64,000 bases of DNA, taken from contig NC_092564.1 in the NCBI RefSeq assembly GCF_037975245.1, positions 6,827,984 through 6,891,983 on the forward strand, given 5' to 3'. The position numbers and the translations under genes were made by a program. Under the pieces are notes generated by a model, which was not told where the DNA came from, searched no databases, and was given only the letters and a program-made list of their open reading frames with translations. Positions 25,101-39,460 of the stretch are shown piece after piece. The first letter of the stretch is position 1. Each line of letters begins with the position of its first letter. This DNA is from Apostichopus japonicus (Eukaryota > Echinodermata > Holothuroidea > Aspidochirotida > Stichopodidae).

Positions 25101-26464
25101 ATCAGTTAGTTGGTTTGGGAGAATGGGAGTTCATCAGTATGCAAATAAACTTAAAACGTTTTTTGGTTTGTCCAGGAATATTTTGCCGTAGTGTCAGCTT
25201 TACAACAACAACAAAAATAACAACAAAATCAATTTATAAACTGCTGACAATGTTAACATGCTATATCGAAATCATTTCACTGCCCTGAAGACAACCCACG
25301 TTTTTTTATTTGGCGAAACTAAATATAATAAATGCCCAATGTTGATCAATCCTTCTTTGGTTTAAAAATAATTTATCAATTATATATATTCTTTCGGACA
25401 AAGACAAACCGCACATTTTCTTCTTGATATTTTGTGTCATTTTTTCCAATTAGAGAAGACATCAAATTCTGCTGTTTTGACTGTAAAAGAACAACCTCGC
25501 TGTTGTAACGATAATTTTCGTTTATTTCTTTCTTTCTTCCTTCTTCTTTTTGAACATAAGGAAAATACATATTCATGATAGAGGCTATACCAGAAAAACC
25601 ATGTATATTCATGTGGAGGCTGTTGTGAGGAAGTAGTTAAAAAGTGGGTACAAATATAGTATAATACAATGAACTGGGGTATACCTTGCGTGATAATAAC
25701 TCAAAAGCCGAATTACATAGCCATTTAACCAGTTAAGTTGTTTGTACCGTTAATATTGAGTGTTTCGTGTATTTTTTTAAATCTTTTTTGGGGGTCATAA
25801 CCTCAGTCTATGAACACAGTTTGCGTTCAAATCTGAATATGTTTGTCCATTTATGAACGTCCTATTACAATTCATTTTTTAAGGCTCTTACTGTAGAACT
25901 ATCAAAAACTTAATCAAGTAAGTTGTTGGGCTAAACCGCTTGGCTTTGCAAGTAATTATAACTAATGTGTGGGAGACATTTGTTTATGAATTATAACATT
26001 TATACGAACTAAGTATACCCATAAGCATAAAACGAACTATATATATCAACATAATATTCATATTCAAGTTTTACCCATGCGTCTTTAGTATATATCAGCC
26101 AAAGTTTGAGAATTATTCTTAATTATTTCTTAATGAATTATTCTCAATTATCGCACCTACCGCTCCAATGGCTTTGTTGAAATAATATGTCGAGATACTG
26201 TGTCAAACACAACATAATAAATGATAAAATGTTCCTCTATCATTTGACACATTAGATGTAGTTGCCTGATGAGGTATCAAGCAAACATGATGTAATTCAA
26301 TTGATGACGTGTTTTGATTATTTTATTACGTCATACCACGCAATGCATATTCACTTTATCCACTAGGAATACCATCAAGATATTGCCTAATCTAAAATAT
26401 CAATTCATATAGTGACGTAAAAAATTAAAGGTCGAGCTATTACCGATTGTCATGGATACGTTAT
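22161..26464. other. 3' flank of the Hox exon, non-coding
   Basis: Nothing beyond the (ATT)n tract is recognised. No second homeobox or other exon was found. Confidence 0.5.
24417..24454. repeat. (ATT)n microsatellite
   Basis: Imperfect ATT trinucleotide array with one ACT interruption. Confidence 0.9.
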
Positions 26465-26837
26465 AAGGTGCCGTCAGTATGTAAAGATCTTTCACAGCAG
26501 TTTTGCTACAATTTACCGCTCTGTTGCATTATGTTGAAATAATGACACTTTGATTCGAGAGTAAATTAATCCTTTTGGTGCAAGAAAAAAATTAAATTGA
26601 GATCAACTAATCGATCAATTTATCATTTTGCCTACAAATTATTGAAAAACATGACTTCCTTGTTGTAGTTTATCATTTCGTTGCAAAATGTTGAATTGAC
26701 GAAACATATTTAGCGATCAATTTATAATTTAATTGCAAATTGTTAAAATATTATCTGAATACTTCTTGATCATTTTGTTGAAAAATTGCTAGTAATATTT
26801 ACAAAAAAAAATGATCTCAACATTTTGACGGCACCTT
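26465..26837. mobile_element. MITE-like element with 12-bp perfect terminal inverted repeats
   Basis: The left end AAGGTGCCGTCA (26465-26476) is exactly inverted at 26826-26837. Extended over about 23 bases from GGTGCC, the two ends still match at about 19. The inside holds roughly 75-bp degenerate repeats built on a 'TTTATCATTTTGTTGCAAA' theme. No clear target duplication was found, so the superfamily is unknown. There is no coding frame. Confidence 0.55.
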
Positions 26838-28473
26838 TTCATAGATCATGCAACTCGTAATACAAAGAAAGCTTGAATCTTGTATTGTGACAGGGTATCG
26901 GGGCAGCATTACCATATATTGCATAATTATCGTTAAGTATCAGGTGTATCATTCACAGTAAAAAAACAAAATAAAACTTTTACAAAGGGTCAGTGCAGTC
27001 AATGCTATAAATATACATTAGAAAAGTTCTGACTTAAAACACTTATAATTAAAAAAATTGTTCTAAAAATTTAACATTAATGCGTAGCTATGAGATTTTC
27101 AAATGGATTTTGAACGTGTACAAAGAATATATATAAAAAACAAGTGGCCTCTGGTGATGGGTTACCCCATCCCGTGACGTCAGTTTCATTTTTGTATGTT
27201 TGTGGGTGTCTGTGTGCGTGTGTGGGAGGTAGGGGAGGGGGAGTCTAATGTACCGTTACGTTAACGTTTTTATGTAACAATGAGACAGATCACAATTTTA
27301 GATTAACACAAATTCAATTCAATGGATAAGCATATGTTGTTCTGTTTTTCCTCCCACGTACACTTTTTCAGTTATAAAATAGATGTTTAAAGAAATTAAG
27401 TACGAAATTTGCCTCTTTCTAATTATCATTTTTTTTTGTGGTATTTTTGTACTTTTTCACATCTCCTGTTTTTTTTTCTCTCCATCTTTTGCTCATAATG
27501 TAAATAGTATGATTTTTATTTCTGATTCGTAGAGTTTCATTTTTTTTAGTCATAAATTGAATTATTGCCATATGGTGTTTTTAACTTCCATGTATTATAG
27601 GTTACTAAGAGAACCAAAGATCAAATAAATTATGATATAATTAGTAGACAAAAGGCAGTTTCTTTCTTTCTTTCTTTTTCTTTGTTCTTCTAAATATCTT
27701 TTTTGTTTTGTATTTTATACTCTCCATTGATTCATATTATTTAACGATAAATATTAATTACAGTGAAAAGATACCTGTCACAGCAATATATATATACTCG
27801 CGACCTTAACAGTCCCGAGACAAAGTTGCCAACTAAATATAAAAAAGAGCAAACAGCATCGGGGGCTAATGATATAAATCTGTAGAACCCTGGGAAGATG
27901 CTAGTTATTATTGTCCTTTTTAATTCCAATTTGCAAACTTTAATTTGCAAATAACTCCTCCATACCAAAAAAGAAGAAAGAAAATAAAACGACAATATTT
28001 TATTAATACTTTTTTTTACTCTAATAAATATAAATGTTTATCTGTGTAATACAGAAAAAAAATTGAAAGTAGACCTATAAATTGCTACTCATGAGCAAAG
28101 TAAAATTTACTGGGGAGAAATTCAAATTTGTTTCCTTCCCAGAAAAGAAATGCTTTTCAACATTTCAATTAAACCTCGCAGTAAAACTAACAATTTAGAA
28201 AATTTGAAAATAAACATAAAAATGGATTTTGATAGACTAAGAATCATCAGATATGAAATACAGCTAATAAGTATATTATAATAATTATACTCAATACTCA
28301 AGTGCTAAATATGAAAAGCTGTATACGAAATATAAAATTGAAGCGCAAAAAAAAATCCATTTAAGACATTTCTTAAATTGGGCTTCATGGATAAACAGTC
28401 AAAAATGTGCTGTAACAAAACTTTATATATGATATAGTTGTGATACCTGCCTTTTTGTAACACAGAATGTTAC

Positions 28474-29115
<642 letters not shown>

Positions 29116-29383
29116 CGGCAAAAAAACTGCTCTGATCATATTATTATACAAACAAAGGGGAATTGGTGTGGAATAACATCACCGTTTCTATTTCACTAGT
29201 TCAATTTGATTTATTTTGGGTTGTAGTATTACACTACTTTAGGCGGTTACGAACGTTAACTATCAAACCTATCAAACCTAACCCCTAAAACACTGATCAA
29301 TCCTCAAGTTTCCATATTATTTTCGTATCCCGTACCGTTAACAATTCCCGAACGTTTCATTTTGAAGTATAATATTTAATCAA

Positions 29384-29517
29384 GGTTGGGCGAAATGACC
29401 AGGCTGGTTGGGCGAAATGACCAGGCTGGTTGGGCGAAATGACCAGGCTGGTTGGGCGAAATGGTAAGATTGGGCGAAATGGCAGTTGGGCGAAATGGTT
29501 GTTGGGCGAAGTGACCA
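29384..29517 (+). repeat. Minisatellite on the GGTTGGGCGAAATGACC theme
   Basis: Three exact 22-bp units (29384-29405, 29406-29427, 29428-29449) are followed by about four shorter, 14-18-bp variants, each keeping TTGGGCGAA(A/G)TG. No long open frame is formed. Confidence 0.95.
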
Positions 29518-31561
29518 CGAAGTGCACTTAGTAAATTCTCCTTATTAACTTCACTGCCGTGTTACACCCTTGTTTTGGTGTTATTATCATAAATAGAAAA
29601 CTGGAAATTGTGTATACCTTAGAAAACAATGTGCTTTCTATTGTCTTTATTAAAAGAAGCGAAGACCTCCATATTGATCGGCCAAAATTCGAAAATGTGA
29701 TAAGCTTAATTGTATAAAACTACATTAAACATTGCAGAAAACTATAATGGAATCTAATGAAATCTTTTGTTTCGCATGTTGGATTTATATCCACTGAGAA
29801 TCGGTACCCCTATAACCACATGACCTCTTTCCAGCAAGATAATTGGTTGAACATAATTAATACCAATGCCAATAAGTTTTTTGTTTCAATCTCCCTATAA
29901 TTATTTTTACTCATTATTTCACATTTCATTATATGGGCCTATTTGATGAGCCCTTTTCTTGGAACGAAACAGCTATTGTTTCCAAACCTAACACAAAGGT
30001 ATACTGATACCTCTAAAGTTTTATATTCTAAACTGGTACACGCAATATTTATTATATAAATATAATTTGATACCAACAACGTATCCTTTTGCAACCTTCA
30101 ATATCATCTCACATTATGGAAACCATCTTTTTTAATTAAAAAAAATCCACGTATATAGATGTCTCCGTAAGAACTTCACTATATCAGATATGTCATTGTA
30201 AAGGGCATCTCTTCACTGCAAAAAGCAATATTACCAAAGAAACTGACAATAAAACAATATGTTTTTTTTTATTAGCAAACATCACGATGGCCAACTGAAA
30301 GAGTAATCAGTCGTTTAAATGAACAATAAAATTCGCTATATTTATAATTTATTTGTAATAGGCTATTTTTGGGGGTCAAATGAAACATCTACAAAAGTAA
30401 GAAGCAAGAAATAAAGCAATGTTTATAATATTTAAAGAATAAAATTCCTCTTTGAATTTTGACAAAGTCAATTTCTCCCTGGAATATTAAATATTAGTTA
30501 ATTTGTCACAATTATACATTCTCTTCTCGAACTAAAATGGGAAATAGAAGGCTGAAACGTGGAAAACAAAAATTGTTATTACTCTCACGCAAAAAAATTA
30601 TCGTTGAAGCCGGAAACAGCGACCACCTCGATGTAATCTCTTATAACGCCCAGAGCAGTTATACAAAACACCAACGTCTGTTACGCATGAATTCTAATTA
30701 AACTTAGGTTTTGACCATTTGCATTTCTCTGTACATAACCAGTAAGCAATGTTTGCTTTCATGAATGATGAGGTATTTAATCAGAAAAGTAACATGAACC
30801 ATAGCTGTTCTATTGTTTCTTTGAATCACTCATTAATAAACATGTTTTTACCTTTCCAGACAAGACTGACACTTCTTATATTGAACTATGACAGTACAGT
30901 TTCCTTGCTACAAGTGTACATGTGTACTGGGCATGTATATGCAGTATAGGGTGTTGTTTACAACACGCAGACATTGTATACACCCACTCTATTTGTTCAT
31001 ACCCCAATATGGTTTCTGATACTATTCTGTCACCAAAGTAAACAAAACGAATTGAGTTCCTGACTTTGCAAACAACTTGAGTTGTTTAGCTAGTATATAC
31101 TACCGCAAACATGATTGTCATTTCCAAAAATCAAACATTTGCAAGGAAAAATAAACTTTATCTTCCACAACTCACACATTCTTGACCTAATCATACATAT
31201 CTCATATAATTTCGTATTGCAAACATGACACGGATTGTGTTGGTTGAACTGTTACAGTTTTCATATTTTTGTTCCCTCTTTGTTACCAGATGTACGGTAG
31301 ATGATAAATGCCATGTTGTTGAAATGAAATATTGTCGACGTACCCACATACCTTGCTATATCAACCAGGAGAAATATAAAACTATATTCAAAGAATTGTA
31401 CGGTCACAAATTTGCCGATGTTTGAAAAAGAAAAAGGGATGGGGAGTGGAAGGGTAGGGGGCGAGGACAAATTTAAACTTTCTTCTGCGAAGTTCACTAT
31501 TAGTTTTGACAACAATCTTTCCTCTTGACTAAACCCTACTACCACCTCCTCGCCGTGTTGA

Positions 31562-31622
31562 AAATAATAGTCATAATAATGATAATAACAATCATTACTA
31601 TTATAATAATAATAATAACTAC
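31562..31622. repeat. Degenerate (AAT)n microsatellite
   Basis: AAT-rich trinucleotide tract with CAT and ATG interruptions; it gives the poly-Tyr start of a minus-strand frame (31261-31647) that I reject. Confidence 0.85.
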
Positions 31623-32652
31623 TAGTTGTATATAGCTTAGAATCCAACCTGAATAGGTTGATAAATGCGCTTTATAAGTGACCTGTTAAAAGTGACCAAT
31701 TAATCCCAGCTTAGTGACAAGAAACAGTTTTATAATGTCACGCTTAAGAATATCGAATCCTATGCTAGCGCAAGCGTTATGTCATTCAACTCCATAGGGA
31801 ACCGTTGTCCTATATGGCTTATTCGGCAACCATGTAGGCTCTAAAACCATCAGTATTGGCACACCCACATGTACATATATATATACACATATATAAATGA
31901 AGCCGCCAAAACTTTCAGCACGTTGGCAATAAGTTCATATATTGTTATAAAAGTTTGCTTCTTTAACCCAAAATCGGCTTTTGTGTCTTAACATTTTGAA
32001 AGTAGAGAACTATGTAATAAAACGTGCCCTCTTGGGAGAGGGGGTGATATCAAAAGAATAAAAGTTACGGTTGTTTATATAAACGAAATATTTAATATCC
32101 TGAATACCCCTTTGACAAATCTCGCCGTGCAGTAACAGAATCACGACCGCTATAATTCAACTTTGATTTTTAAGACTTTGAATAACACCTTTTCTCCCCT
32201 CTTATTTCTTTCCCTTAGTCCTTGGAAAAACTTTAAGATCATCTGATATCAGATATCACGTGACATAAACCTGTCGAATTGTGAAAAAAAAAGAAAAAAT
32301 GAAAACTTGGAAATTCGAGATTGAAAATTATTGTAAAAACTCTCTATCACTTATCAGATGTATAGGCATAAATATATACGGGAGAAAAAGATAGTGTAGC
32401 CGAAATTAAAGTTATATATTTACCTTACAGAATTATTAGAAAATTGGTTCCATAAACAGAAATGTTAAGTTTTATGAGAAAAAAAAGTCGTGTGAAGTCT
32501 AACTAACGAACTGTATCCATTTTGGAAGAAATATTTATTGAAACAAATAAAATCATAACAAGACAGAGAAAGATACAGAGATAGACGCAAATGCTTGCAA
32601 AACTTAAAGAAATCCAAATAAAACATATTTTATTAAGTATATAAATATATAT

Positions 32653-32654
<2 letters not shown>

Positions 32655-32684
<30 letters not shown>
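32655..32684. repeat. (TA)n microsatellite, short
   Basis: About 30 bp of alternating AT. Confidence 0.9.
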
Positions 32685-32686
<2 letters not shown>

Positions 32687-34639
32687 TGAATGTTCAAACG
32701 CGACGGGAGAGTGTTCAATCACAAAGGGAGGGCGGGGAGACAGTGGGACGTTTGCAAACCGTAAATTTTTCCAACAAATGGATCCTCTGTGCATTGTGTA
32801 ACACAATTTTTTGTTGATCAACAAATAGACACTTTTGAATTAATAGTTTCTTTTACTTCGTCAACTAAGGTGAATTTTTTTTCTCTCTAATCTTCTGTGA
32901 AGAATAGGCTGTATGAAGTTAAGTTAGAGATATCATTGTTATTTATTACACATTGTTTTATGAATAACACAGAAATAATACCCTGCTATCGGAAATAAAT
33001 AAGTCACCTAACACCACAAATCTTAAGATACCTCTATCTCGTGCTTACATGATTTGCATGTTGCTTCCCTCCACATTGCTAATTATTCCTTCCTTCCACA
33101 TTGCTAATCATACAAATATGCAACATTAGGGTGATGCAAAACATTAAAATTCAAAAAATAAAAAGTTGTAACTTGCTTGTAACCAATGGCTTTAACTATG
33201 TCATATGTTTATATGCGTCTTTTTTTAATCTTGTACAAAGTTTATAGGAAATACTTTTTTTTATAATTTCCACAGTGCTTCATTAAAGTAGTCAAGACTA
33301 CTTGCTCCCGGCGAAGATTTTTGTCAAATTCTTAAGGAAGAAAAATCTGATTCGCTTTTGGCATTGAATTATTCAATGTACATATAGGGATTACTTCTAT
33401 AATTTCACCCATCACCCATCTATTTTGTATTAATTGTTTTCAGTTTTTATTATTGTAACGCTCAGAGCACTTTGTGAATGGTAAATGGAAATCTGTCTGA
33501 GTTTATTCGTTTTACATTGAATGGAACTATTTATTGAGAAGAGAAAACGTAGATACCAAATTATGTCCTTATTACTAAGGAAACAATATCCTTTTTATTT
33601 CGAATATCTTATAATTGTTTTATCTTTTGTTGTAATTCATAACATATATTCCATAACAGACTATCTATTTGTCGCGTACTGAAGAAATCCCTTCTTTTAG
33701 ATCTCAGATAACTTGCGATGGAAAAAATACGTTGGAAGTCTTCGTGTAAGAGAATAGGCTTACTCTAAACAAATTTCAGATATTTGCCAATTGCTGCCAT
33801 AAATTAAGGACAGTTAAGGACCATTTATTCTTGATTAATTTCTTACCTGGATGGGCTATATGCATTGTCTTGTCTTTGAGACAATTGTTTTGTGACATCA
33901 CATAAATTTCATTAATATTCGAGTGTATACCCGCAAGATTTCTCTGAACAACCGATTCACATACAGAAACTGAAACCGACGCAAGCTTGTATTGGCTGTC
34001 TTGAAACAAAGGATGACAGACAGGCTTAATTATACCATGAAAGCTCATCAAATTTTGTGACATAACTGGGTTCGATGAAGAATATACAAAAAAAAATATT
34101 TATGAAACATGTATGCAATAAATCATTGAAAATTGGAAATGTTATATCATTTTGAAAAATAATTTATTTCCGTATTCAGTCGAAATAAAGTTGCCGGTCA
34201 TCCAAACAGCGCGTACGACATTACCATAAATCCATGAAGAAAATATGAATGCACTTTGTCCCAATTTTCTTTCGCACCGTAATTACGTCATTGTAATGAA
34301 TATTCATTTGGCGAACCTTATTTCCATTCAATTATCCATATTCTTTGCTTGCAAATAAATATTCCAAAGAAAAATGATTGTTTGTGAAAGTGAGCAGGAA
34401 ATCAATTCTAATTATTTGTTCGTTCATACAAGTTCTTCTTAAACATGAATGAAATTTCGGGCACACCCTTAAATTTATGCCAAACGGTGTAATTTTAGGT
34501 AATGCTTTCATGAATAGTAAGTATCAAGGGAGTGAATCATTCATTGATATTGTTTACTTGTTTTTACATGGAATTAACCTTATTGACCGTGTCCATGCAT
34601 GAAAACATGTTCGGCAAATGTAGGTAGGCCTATTTGCAT

Positions 34640-34787
34640 TCCACACATTATTTCTATATGCCTCAGAACGCACTATGCCACGTAGAATATTTTTTGGTCC
34701 GGGGAGGACCCCCAAACCCCCTACATGGTAGTCAGCTTCAACGACCGCAGGACCACCCCTTCCTTTTTAATTCTGTATCTGCCCCTG
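34640..34787 (-). mobile_element. Short hAT-like repeat, family copy 3 (fragment)
   Basis: Read on the minus strand it begins CAGGGGCAGATACAG at 34787 and continues with GGGGTGGTCCTGCGGTCGTT, close to the copy near 55.03 kb. It then passes GTTCTGAGGCATAT, shared with copies 1 and 2. It stops near 34640, lacking the far end. Confidence 0.5.
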
Positions 34788-34912
34788 ATACATACACACA
34801 TAGTATATGCAACTATATTAGTATTAGTACACACGGGAGAATACATTAGCCCCCCACCCCCTACCACCCACTCCAAACCTGTGTGCTATCTTGGCTACGG
34901 GTCTGAGTTTAG
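34788..34912 (-). mobile_element. Degenerate end of a CAGGCGCGTAGCCA-type MITE
   Basis: On the minus strand, CAGACCCGTAGCCAAGATAG from about 34907 resembles the terminus of the 10776-11070 element (CAGGCGCGTAGCCAAGG). It is followed by a C-rich tract on the plus strand. The other end is not recognisable. It abuts the copy-3 fragment. Confidence 0.3.
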
Positions 34913-35596
34913 GTGAACTAAAGTAATTGATTTTATGCTCTCAGTGGTCGAGATAGCACCAACTTGTATCAAATACAACTGCAGCTGTGAAAGTAGGTTG
35001 CTCTCTATTGGGGGCAGTTTCAACCTGTCAGTCTCGTAACAACGTTGAAGTATATCTTATCCTAAAGCCGTCCATATTTTCTGCCCATAATTAATGGAAA
35101 CGCAAGATTGTGCACATAACGTACATCAGTATCAATTCTCATACTCTGTGAAATACATCAGCTTTATGTATTGCATCACGTATACCGCTACATGGGCCCC
35201 AGTTTCACGATAAACAACACCGTTCTGTTTCAAGTGAGCGAGCGAGCTCGTAAAAATTAGAGGCCTAAAAATCGGCCACGTTTTAATAAAAGAGGCTTAT
35301 TTTAGGTCAAAACGTGACCTCCCGAGACGTTAATTCCACACAATTTTTCCTTGTTTTTCTCTTTTTGAAAGTGAAAGACTACTTTATTTCACTGTATCTA
35401 ATGAAAAATGGTCGCTTTGATAAGTGGATAGGTGTAAATTAAAATCTGAACTTCCGAGAGATTTCTTCTTAAAGCAATATGAGATTTAATTTCTGTAGGA
35501 AAATCCTTTTTATCCGGAAAAAAAACTCTACGAAATTGCTGATAGATTTGTTGTTATATCATGAAAATATAATTGTTAAATAAGTTTAGTGTGTAC

Positions 35597-36040
35597 AATT
35601 ATTATAAACTAATTCATTGTCTTTTGTCGATGCGCCTTGTATAACTCGACGTATCCATCAAAATCTGGTGTTTAATCTCTGCATAATTTTATCTCATAAA
35701 ATTAATCAATAACCCTCTGCAGGAAACCCATTATATATTCTCCAGTTTAGATATGATATGTGTGAATATTTACATAACTTAAAATTATTATAAACTAATT
35801 CATTGTCTTTTGTCGATGCGCCTTGTAGAACTTAATTTCTATTATTGGTAATATCCAGTCGCTTTGATAAACAGGATTTAACATTTAAAAGATGTCTAGC
35901 ATCGATGTACGTATCCATCAAAATCTTGTGTATAATCTCTGAATAATATTATCTCATAAAATTAATCAATACTTCTTTAGGGGAAACCATTTTTTAATCT
36001 CTAGTTTAGATATGATCTGCATGAATATTTATATAACTTA
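35597..36040. repeat. Local tandem duplication, 186-bp and 258-bp units
   Basis: Unit 1 (35597-35782) and unit 2 (35783-36040) share ATTATTATAAACTAATTCAT, GTCGATGCGCCTTGTA, CGTATCCATCAAAATCT, TCATAAAATTAATCAATA and TAGTTTAGATATGAT in the same order. Unit 2 carries about 75 extra bases after the GCGCCTTGTA block. Confidence 0.9.
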
Positions 36041-36193
36041 GTCCGCGTGACATTAAATAGTACAAAGTGAAGACTACAAGCTGTTTTACATGTATAAAAA
36101 AATAGAAATACCAAACATATTAATTATTCACTAAAATTGAATTGGACTTAAATTTCGTTTCAGATAATATTATTTTGAAAGATCATAAGAGAA

Positions 36194-36197
36194 TATA

Positions 36198-36249
<52 letters not shown>

Positions 36250-36260
36250 ATATATATCTA

Positions 36261-36312
<52 letters not shown>
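36194..36312. repeat. (TA)n-(TC)n-(TA)n compound microsatellite
   Basis: A (TC)n block at about 36259-36285 sits between two (TA)n arrays. It yields a spurious Arg-Glu and Tyr-Ile tail on the minus strand. Confidence 0.95.
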
Positions 36313-36313
<1 letters not shown>

Positions 36314-37113
36314 CACCGAATATTTTTTAAATAGTGTAATATAACGATGAACGTTAAGCGTAATAGCCCAAATATGCTCTGCCAAAGCTTATACGTACAC
36401 CAGTAAAGACCAATCGTAATATATAGGCATACAATTTTTGGCAGAAACCAGATTAAAAACATTTCATTTTCCACTCCATTTATTCGAATTCTGCTTTCTG
36501 TTACAGAATGGAAAAAGAACATAACATAATTATTCTAATATAAATAATATTATAACTCACAGTCACGATTGAAACATGAAAAGGCACGCAAAAGTACAAA
36601 TCACTACAAACACACAATAAAGATGTAACAACAGCTAACGAAATAAGTCAACACAACTAGAGAAAGCATTTTGAATTTGCATAAATTTAACTTTGCTCTT
36701 ATTCTCCTTGTTGTCTTGAGGTAAATATTTTACTTTTGGTGAACTAGAAAAACGACATGGAGGAAACTTTGTACTATTTGATTGATTTTGTACATTTAAC
36801 GTTTAATGTTCATAATAACATGGTCTCTAAGAGCTCCGGTCCTCAATTGCATGCAAATGCCCCACAGGATGAGTAGATTCTGTTCCTCTTTTTCATCAAT
36901 CAAAATTAAATATTCCTTTGAGCTACACTTTTAACCTCTCCGACCTCTACATCCCTGACATACAAGCACCATGGTGTCATCTGACAATAATTAAACTAAA
37001 ATTCTATACAAGCTTCTTGTATCCGAACACATTTGATTACACATTTAAAAATGTATATGAAAAAATAATTTGAGTTTTCTGTATCCTGTAGCCTTCATTG
37101 AAGTGGCAATAAA

Positions 37114-37137
37114 TATAATATATATATATATATATAT
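37114..37137. repeat. (TA)n microsatellite, short
   Basis: About 24 bp of alternating AT. Confidence 0.85.
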
Positions 37138-37770
37138 TTTTCATTTCCGTTACTGTTTTTTAAATTTATTTTGGCGGTGTGTGTATGTGTGTGTGTTTAG
37201 GGGGAGGGGGGAGACGAAATTTGTCCACTTATCTGTCAAAACATTTTTTCATTAAAACATGTCAAAATATGGGGGGGGGGAACCCACAAAATATGCCCCT
37301 AAATTCCTCTATTAAGGTATGAATAAACCCCCCCAAAAACCCCTACTTGCAAGGGTACAGTACAGTTAGAGTTAAAATTTATTTCTAGCAAATATTGTGA
37401 TATTCACATAAAATTAGATATACTCCTTTATTTAACTAAAATATATATGTTGGGCTATGAACTATTCCCTTACTTTAAAAGTTACCGTAACGATTCATGT
37501 CTATTTTAAGTTTACAAATATAGTAAGGATGTTAGTTCACAGCTACCTTAATATCTCCTTCTTACATGGTTAAATATAAAACCACAAGATCATGACAAAA
37601 TTCACCCAAATTTTTGTGCATGCATTATTTTTATTTTTGCCCTCTCTATTTATTTTTGTCATCTTCCTTTTTCAAATTCTTCTCCTTCCCTTGTCACAGG
37701 TGAATTCTGATTACCACAATAAAGTTGGCTTTATTTGTTATACATTACGAATGATTTTTTTTTGACTCGT

Positions 37771-37870
37771 GCGTAACGACACTTTTCAATAATATCAAGA
37801 TAATAAAATCAAATAAGCTTTGGTTTTTACACCTTAAATGTGAAGGTTCCATCTTCTTAACGAAAAAGAA
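37771..37870 (+). repeat. Diverged outlier of the 38.9-kb repeat family
   Basis: CGACACTTTTCAATAATATC followed by TTTTTACACCTTAAATGTG matches the same ordered blocks in the tandem copies at 38880-39460. Confidence 0.5.
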
Positions 37871-38199
37871 AGGAATAGAAAAGAAAAGGGACCATAAAAT
37901 TGTTTCGTTAAAGAGGTCAAATAAGACTTGGAGAATTTATATCACCCGTCGATTTGAAATAGACTCATGGGTGTAATTACTGAGCGTTCAGCTTACCTCA
38001 TGTATCTGCTGTATTTTCGTCTGCCTGTTAAATATGAGGTGACGCATAATGTACAGACGAACAATAGGTAACATCAAATCCCAAGATATATAAATGTCAA
38101 AACGTATTGTTCAGCATATTCTTCAATAAAGATCAGGTGTTTAAATTGTAAAGTTGCTTTATTACTAGTATTTTTATTACTATTATTATATACACACAC

Positions 38200-38387
<188 letters not shown>

Positions 38388-38879
38388 TCCTTTTTTATAT
38401 AGAAGCAGAATTAAGATGAAAGGGGAAGAAATAATGTACTTTTCTTTTCTTTCAAATTTTGTAGACATGTTATGTCGAGCGTCTGTATTATAAAAAAATA
38501 CATACGTCAAAAGATCACAGCTTAATCGTAATAATAAAATATAGTCGTACTGCCACACAACAAAGGTGTATGTTAAAGATGACTTCACTTGATGAAATTT
38601 GAAGATAACATAACTTCATGGAAATTTATTATGCTTAAGTGCATCATAAAACTTTACCGGAACTTTATCTCAAACATCACGTTTACTGTCTTAATTTTCT
38701 TTTTCTTTTTGTCTTTCTTTAAATCTTTCTTTTGTCTTCTTCCCCGTTTTATTTTTCTCTCTGTTTCTTTGTAACATCTTTTTATCATCTGCAAAACTCT
38801 CCAATCTCTCAGCTTAGAAAGGAATCAGAAAAAGATTTGTGGAAATTTGGGTCAATTTACCTGGTCATGTTGATACGTA

Positions 38880-39460
38880 TAAACTTTGCTAAGTTTTCTG
38901 AGTTTTTGAAGAGTTGAAATATAAGTCATATTCAATTTAAGACTTCCGGTGATGTTCTGCAAAAAGACACGATTTTATGTATTTTTATTGTCTGCAAGAA
39001 ATGACACTTTTCAATAGTATAATGACTAGAAAGTTTTTACCTTAAATAACATTTTAACAAAGGAAGCAAACAAAGAAAAGATGGAAATGTATCTGTGGGT
39101 AAATCTGGTGAGATTTGACTTAACTTTGTATAAGTTTGCTAAGTATTTTGAAGAGCGGAAATAAAGTTACATTAAGACTTCTGGTTATGCCTACAAAGAG
39201 ACGCTTTTCATGGATTTTCGTCTGCAAATCGACACCGTATAATATAAACAATAATATACAATAATATAAAGATAATCAAAACATCATATCATAAAACAAA
39301 AATTGTTACTGTTTTACACCTTAAATGTGGATATTTTAACTTCATTGTGTTGACCCCAACGTCAAAGTTAGTGTAATGTAAATTCCATAAGTTTGTAAAA
39401 AAATTGAAACGTTGAAATAAGCCACATTAAGACCTAATATTATTTCTGCAAACATCTGCC
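38880..39460 (+). repeat. Degenerate tandem repeat, period about 250 bp
   Basis: Two and a half copies begin near 38882, 39130 and 39388. Shared blocks in order are TTTGCTAAGT, TTGAAGAG.TGAAATA, ACATTAAGACTTC, CTGCAAA.AGAC, GACAC and TTTTACACCTTAAAT. No coding signal is seen. Confidence 0.65.

Larger units (their letters stand above)
29518..35596. other. Non-coding
   Basis: Holds the (AAT)n tract, a short (TA)n array and two MITE fragments described separately; no gene recognised. Confidence 0.5.

Noticed and set aside
29384-29517. CRISPR-like array
   Set aside because: The units are contiguous with no unique spacers and the genome is animal.
31261-31647. Longest minus-strand frame, 128 codons
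   Set aside because: Its poly-Tyr start comes from an AAT repeat and the remainder has no domain.
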